DNA of 16,430 nucleotides from positions 1-16,430 of the forward strand of contig JAGWNV010000028.1 of the NCBI GenBank assembly GCA_028872975.1, read 5' to 3'. Positions 14,507 through 16,430 of the stretch are shown here, piece by piece. The DNA comes from Acidobacteriota bacterium (lineage in GTDB: Bacteria > Actinomycetota > Acidimicrobiia > Acidimicrobiales > UBA8190). A model generated the notes under the pieces. It worked only from the letters and a program-made list of their open reading frames with translations. It made no database searches and was not told the origin of the DNA. The position numbers and the translations under genes are program-made. Numbering within the stretch: the stretch's first letter is position 1; each line of letters begins with the position of its first letter.

Positions 14507-15330
14507 GGGCGGTCGCCCCGGAGCGTCACCCGGTGGGCGATGCGCAGGGCGTCGCCGTAGTCGTCCACGGCGTAGTGCCAGGTGGCCCGGTTGTCCCAGA
14601 AGGCGACCGCCCCCTGCTGCCAGCGGAAGCGGCAGGAGAACTCCGGTTTCTGGCAGTGCCGGTAGAGCATGTCGAGGATGGCGTCGCTCTCGAGCGGCGA
14701 CATTCCCCCGATGAACCGGGTGAACTGCGGGTTCACGAAGAGGCCGTGGCGGCCCGTCTCCGGATGGGTCCGCACCACCGGGTGGTCGGCGGGGTAGAGG
14801 CGGTCGTGCCACTCGCCGTCCCACTCGTAGCCGCCCTTGGCGTCGACGTCGGCGGCGAAGAAGGCGTCGTGGTGCCAGGCCACGAGGGTGTCGCACATGC
14901 CCCGGACGGGTTCCGACAGCGCGTCGTAGGCGGCCTGCATACTCACGAACATCGTGTCTCCACCCACCGGGGGGAGCGTCCGCATGTGGAGGATCGACCC
15001 CAGGGGCGGGGTGCCCAGGAAGGTGACGTCGGTGTGCCACCACGAGGCGCGGTCCTCACGCCCGTCGATGGGCAGCACCTCGGGATGTCCCTCGAGCGAC
15101 TCGATCACCGGATGGGCGGGGGTCACCTCCCCGAACTGACGGGCGAAGGCGGCCTGGGCGTCGGGCGAGAGGTCCTGGTCCATGAAGAAGAGGACGAGGT
15201 GCTTCCCCAGCGCCGCTCGCACCCGGGCGACCGTCTCGTCGGGCAGTGGCCCGGACAGGTCCAGGCCGGCGATCTCGGCACCGATGTGGGGCGTGAGCGG
15301 CCGGACCTCGAAAGGGCCCCCCTGCGGCAT
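14479..15330 (-). CDS. TauD/TfdA-family Fe(II)/2-oxoglutarate dioxygenase
   Basis: This 283-residue protein matches the TauD/TfdA family, which couples 2-oxoglutarate decarboxylation to hydroxylation of substrates such as taurine, alkyl sulfates, alkylsulfonates and aryloxyalkanoates. The iron triad is His99 and Asp101 in WWHTDVTF plus distal His252 in DNRATWHYAVDDYGDALR. Arg267 in IAHRVTLRGD is placed to bind the 2-oxoglutarate carboxylate (Arg263 is an alternative). HIGAEIAGLDLSG near the N terminus and NPQFTRFIGGMSPLES are also family-typical. It has no signal peptide. The ATG at 15330 lies about 5 residues before the conserved FEVRPLTPHIGAE start, with GGAG close upstream. It is antisense-convergent with livG (28-bp overlap) and divergent from the binding-protein gene. 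Family membership is sure; whether the substrate is a sulfonate, a sugar or another small acid is open. Confidence 0.92.
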   Translation of the reverse strand: MPQGGPFEVRPLTPHIGAEIAGLDLSGPLPDETVARVRAALGKHLVLFFMDQDLSPDAQAAFARQFGEVTPAHPVIESLEGHPEVLPIDGREDRASWWHTDVTFLGTPPLGSILHMRTLPPVGGDTMFVSMQAAYDALSEPVRGMCDTLVAWHHDAFFAADVDAKGGYEWDGEWHDRLYPADHPVVRTHPETGRHGLFVNPQFTRFIGGMSPLESDAILDMLYRHCQKPEFSCRFRWQQGAVAFWDNRATWHYAVDDYGDALRIAHRVTLRGDRPYGPAKPPR

Positions 15331-15415
15331 GGCTCCATCGTGCCCCGCCGCCGGGCTCGGCACAACAGCGAGCCGACCCGCCGCCTCCGGGCGTCGTAAC
15401 CTCTGGCCACTTGCA

Positions 15416-15433
15416 CCGGTCCGCAGGGACCGG
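15416..15433 (+). promoter_or_regulatory. Perfect 7-bp hairpin in the leader of the binding-protein gene
   Basis: CCGGTCC and GGACCGG form a perfect 7-bp stem around a GCAG loop, ending 22 bp before the ATG at 15456. A weak -10-like TAACCT lies at 15397-15402, which would put the hairpin in the transcribed leader. There is no U-tract after it, so it is not an intrinsic terminator. It may be an operator or an mRNA-stability or translation element. Confidence 0.35.
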
Positions 15434-15455
15434 GCCTCTAGCGCGCGGGGGAGCC

Positions 15456-16430
15456 ATGGCCAGAGGGGGACCGGGGGCGGCGCTCGGACGCCAATGGCGG
15501 CGGCTGCGCCGCCGGTCGGCGGGCGCGCAGGTCGCCACGCTGGTCGTGGTGCTGGCCGTCGTCGGGGCCGTGGTCTACGCCGTGGCGTCGGGATCCTCGC
15601 CGGCACACGGAGGGTCGGGCCGGGCGGCGGCGACGGGGACGTCGATCCCGACCGGCACGCCGAGCGGCATCGGCGTCGACCAGGCCTCGACCTCGACACG
15701 CGGCATCACCAAGACCACCATCAACGTGGCGTTCCCGATCTCCAACCTCACGTCGCTGGCGTCGAACTTCGGCTTCGCCGGGGACGCCGAGTACGCGGCG
15801 CAGAAGAAGGCCATCAACACCTACGTGAACGCGGTGAATGCCGGCGGCGGGATCAACGGCCGGCGCATCAACCCGATGATCGTGAACATCGACCCCACGA
15901 ACGAAGCGTCCATGCGGGCCCAATGCAAGCAGTGGACCGAGGGGAGCCCGCCCGTCTTCGCCGTCCTCGACGGCGTCGGGTCGTGGACGGGGGACAACGA
16001 GCTGTGCGTCGCCCAGGAAGGCCAGACCCCCCTCATCGGGGAGTGGACGACGGTCACCAATTGGACCCAGGAAGGGTCGCCCTACCTGTGGTGGCTGGGG
16101 CCGGACCAGGCCGACATCCTGGCCACCGTGGTGTCGTGGGGCGCGAGCAGCGGGCTGCTGGGCGGCGGGCGGAAGGTGGCCGTGGTGGCGGGCGACCGCC
16201 AGAGCGACCAGATCGCGCTGCAGGACTACCTGCTGCCCGACTTCGCCAAGGCCGGGTTGCCGGCACCCATGGTCGAGACGATTCCCACCAACACGAGCGA
16301 CAGCGCCGCGCTCAACAGTGCCGCACCCGTCATCGTCCAGAGGCTCAAGGCGGCCGGTGTCGACTCGGTCGTCCCCCTCATGCCCTTCAACTCGTTCTTC
16401 GTGTACCTCGCCCAGGAGACCTCCCAGAAC
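15456..16430 (+). CDS. Membrane-anchored Peripla_BP_6 solute-binding protein (3' partial)
   Basis: The first 325 residues of a LivJ/LivK-type substrate-binding protein are present; the frame is open to the last base. A basic N terminus (GRQWRRLRRRSAGA) precedes one hydrophobic segment at about residues 24-43 (VATLVVVLAVVGAVVYAVAS). No lipobox cysteine follows, so it is either an uncleaved anchor or an ordinary signal peptide. A Gly/Ser/Thr-rich linker then leads to the binding domain: TTINVAFPISNLTS, the long helix AAQKKAINTYVNAVNAGGGINGRRI (cut across about 111-135), and later GRKVAVVAGDRQSD. GGGGGAG just before the ATG is a good ribosome binding site. It lies 0.95 kb after livG on the same strand, separated by the opposite-strand dioxygenase gene, and is the obvious candidate receptor for the fused Liv-type transporter. 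The ligand cannot be read from the sequence. Confidence 0.92.
   Translation, partial: MARGGPGAALGRQWRRLRRRSAGAQVATLVVVLAVVGAVVYAVASGSSPAHGGSGRAAATGTSIPTGTPSGIGVDQASTSTRGITKTTINVAFPISNLTSLASNFGFAGDAEYAAQKKAINTYVNAVNAGGGINGRRINPMIVNIDPTNEASMRAQCKQWTEGSPPVFAVLDGVGSWTGDNELCVAQEGQTPLIGEWTTVTNWTQEGSPYLWWLGPDQADILATVVSWGASSGLLGGGRKVAVVAGDRQSDQIALQDYLLPDFAKAGLPAPMVETIPTNTSDSAALNSAAPVIVQRLKAAGVDSVVPLMPFNSFFVYLAQETSQN

Noticed and set aside
15416..15433. Hairpin as an intrinsic terminator
   Set aside because: There is no T-run on either strand after the stem, and it lies just upstream of a start codon.

Overview
The window is 16.4 kb of very GC-rich, densely coding DNA with strong G/C third-position bias, many GTG starts and almost no spare sequence. 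This, with the actinobacterial-type HATPase, the fused branched-chain-type transporter subunits and a TANNNT-type leaderless start, suggests a high-GC actinobacterium. The Acidimicrobiia are my best guess, but no marker gene proves it. No tRNA, rRNA, CRISPR array, insertion sequence or phage gene is visible.

Layout. (1) 1-880 (+): the 3' part of a serine-kinase/anti-sigma-type ATPase with an extra C-terminal domain. (2) 908-2689 (-): a GH15 glucoamylase-like enzyme, divergent from (3) 2790-3971 (+), a short GH1 beta-glucosidase-like enzyme. (4) 3984-5667 (-): a two-gene unit of a KAB-type aldo-keto reductase followed by a ThuA-like protein. (5) 5809-14506 (+): a six-gene operon of a GH4 NAD-dependent glycosidase (CHEV motif), a class I DeoC/LacD-type aldolase, an FGGY sugar kinase, an MFS transporter fused to a LivF-type ABC ATPase, a LivH-LivM fused permease and a LivG ATPase. 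Four of its five junctions are GTGA stop/start overlaps. (6) 14479-15330 (-): a TauD/TfdA-type Fe(II)/2-oxoglutarate dioxygenase that overlaps the end of livG. (7) 15456-16430 (+): a membrane-anchored Peripla_BP_6 solute-binding protein, cut by the window edge.

Working model (inference). This is a carbohydrate island. Glycosides enter through an importer of the branched-chain-amino-acid (HAAT) class, with the binding protein of region 7 as the likely receptor. They are cleaved by GH4 and other glycosidases, phosphorylated by the FGGY kinase and split by the aldolase. The aldo-keto reductase, ThuA-like protein and dioxygenase would handle oxidised or substituted sugars.

The most unusual element is the single polypeptide of about 744 residues joining a complete 12-helix MFS transporter to the LivF ATPase, inside an operon where LivH and LivM are also fused. 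The intergenic regions at 2690-2789, 5668-5808 and 15331-15455 carry clear palindromes that may be operators or leader hairpins. No regulator gene is present in the window.
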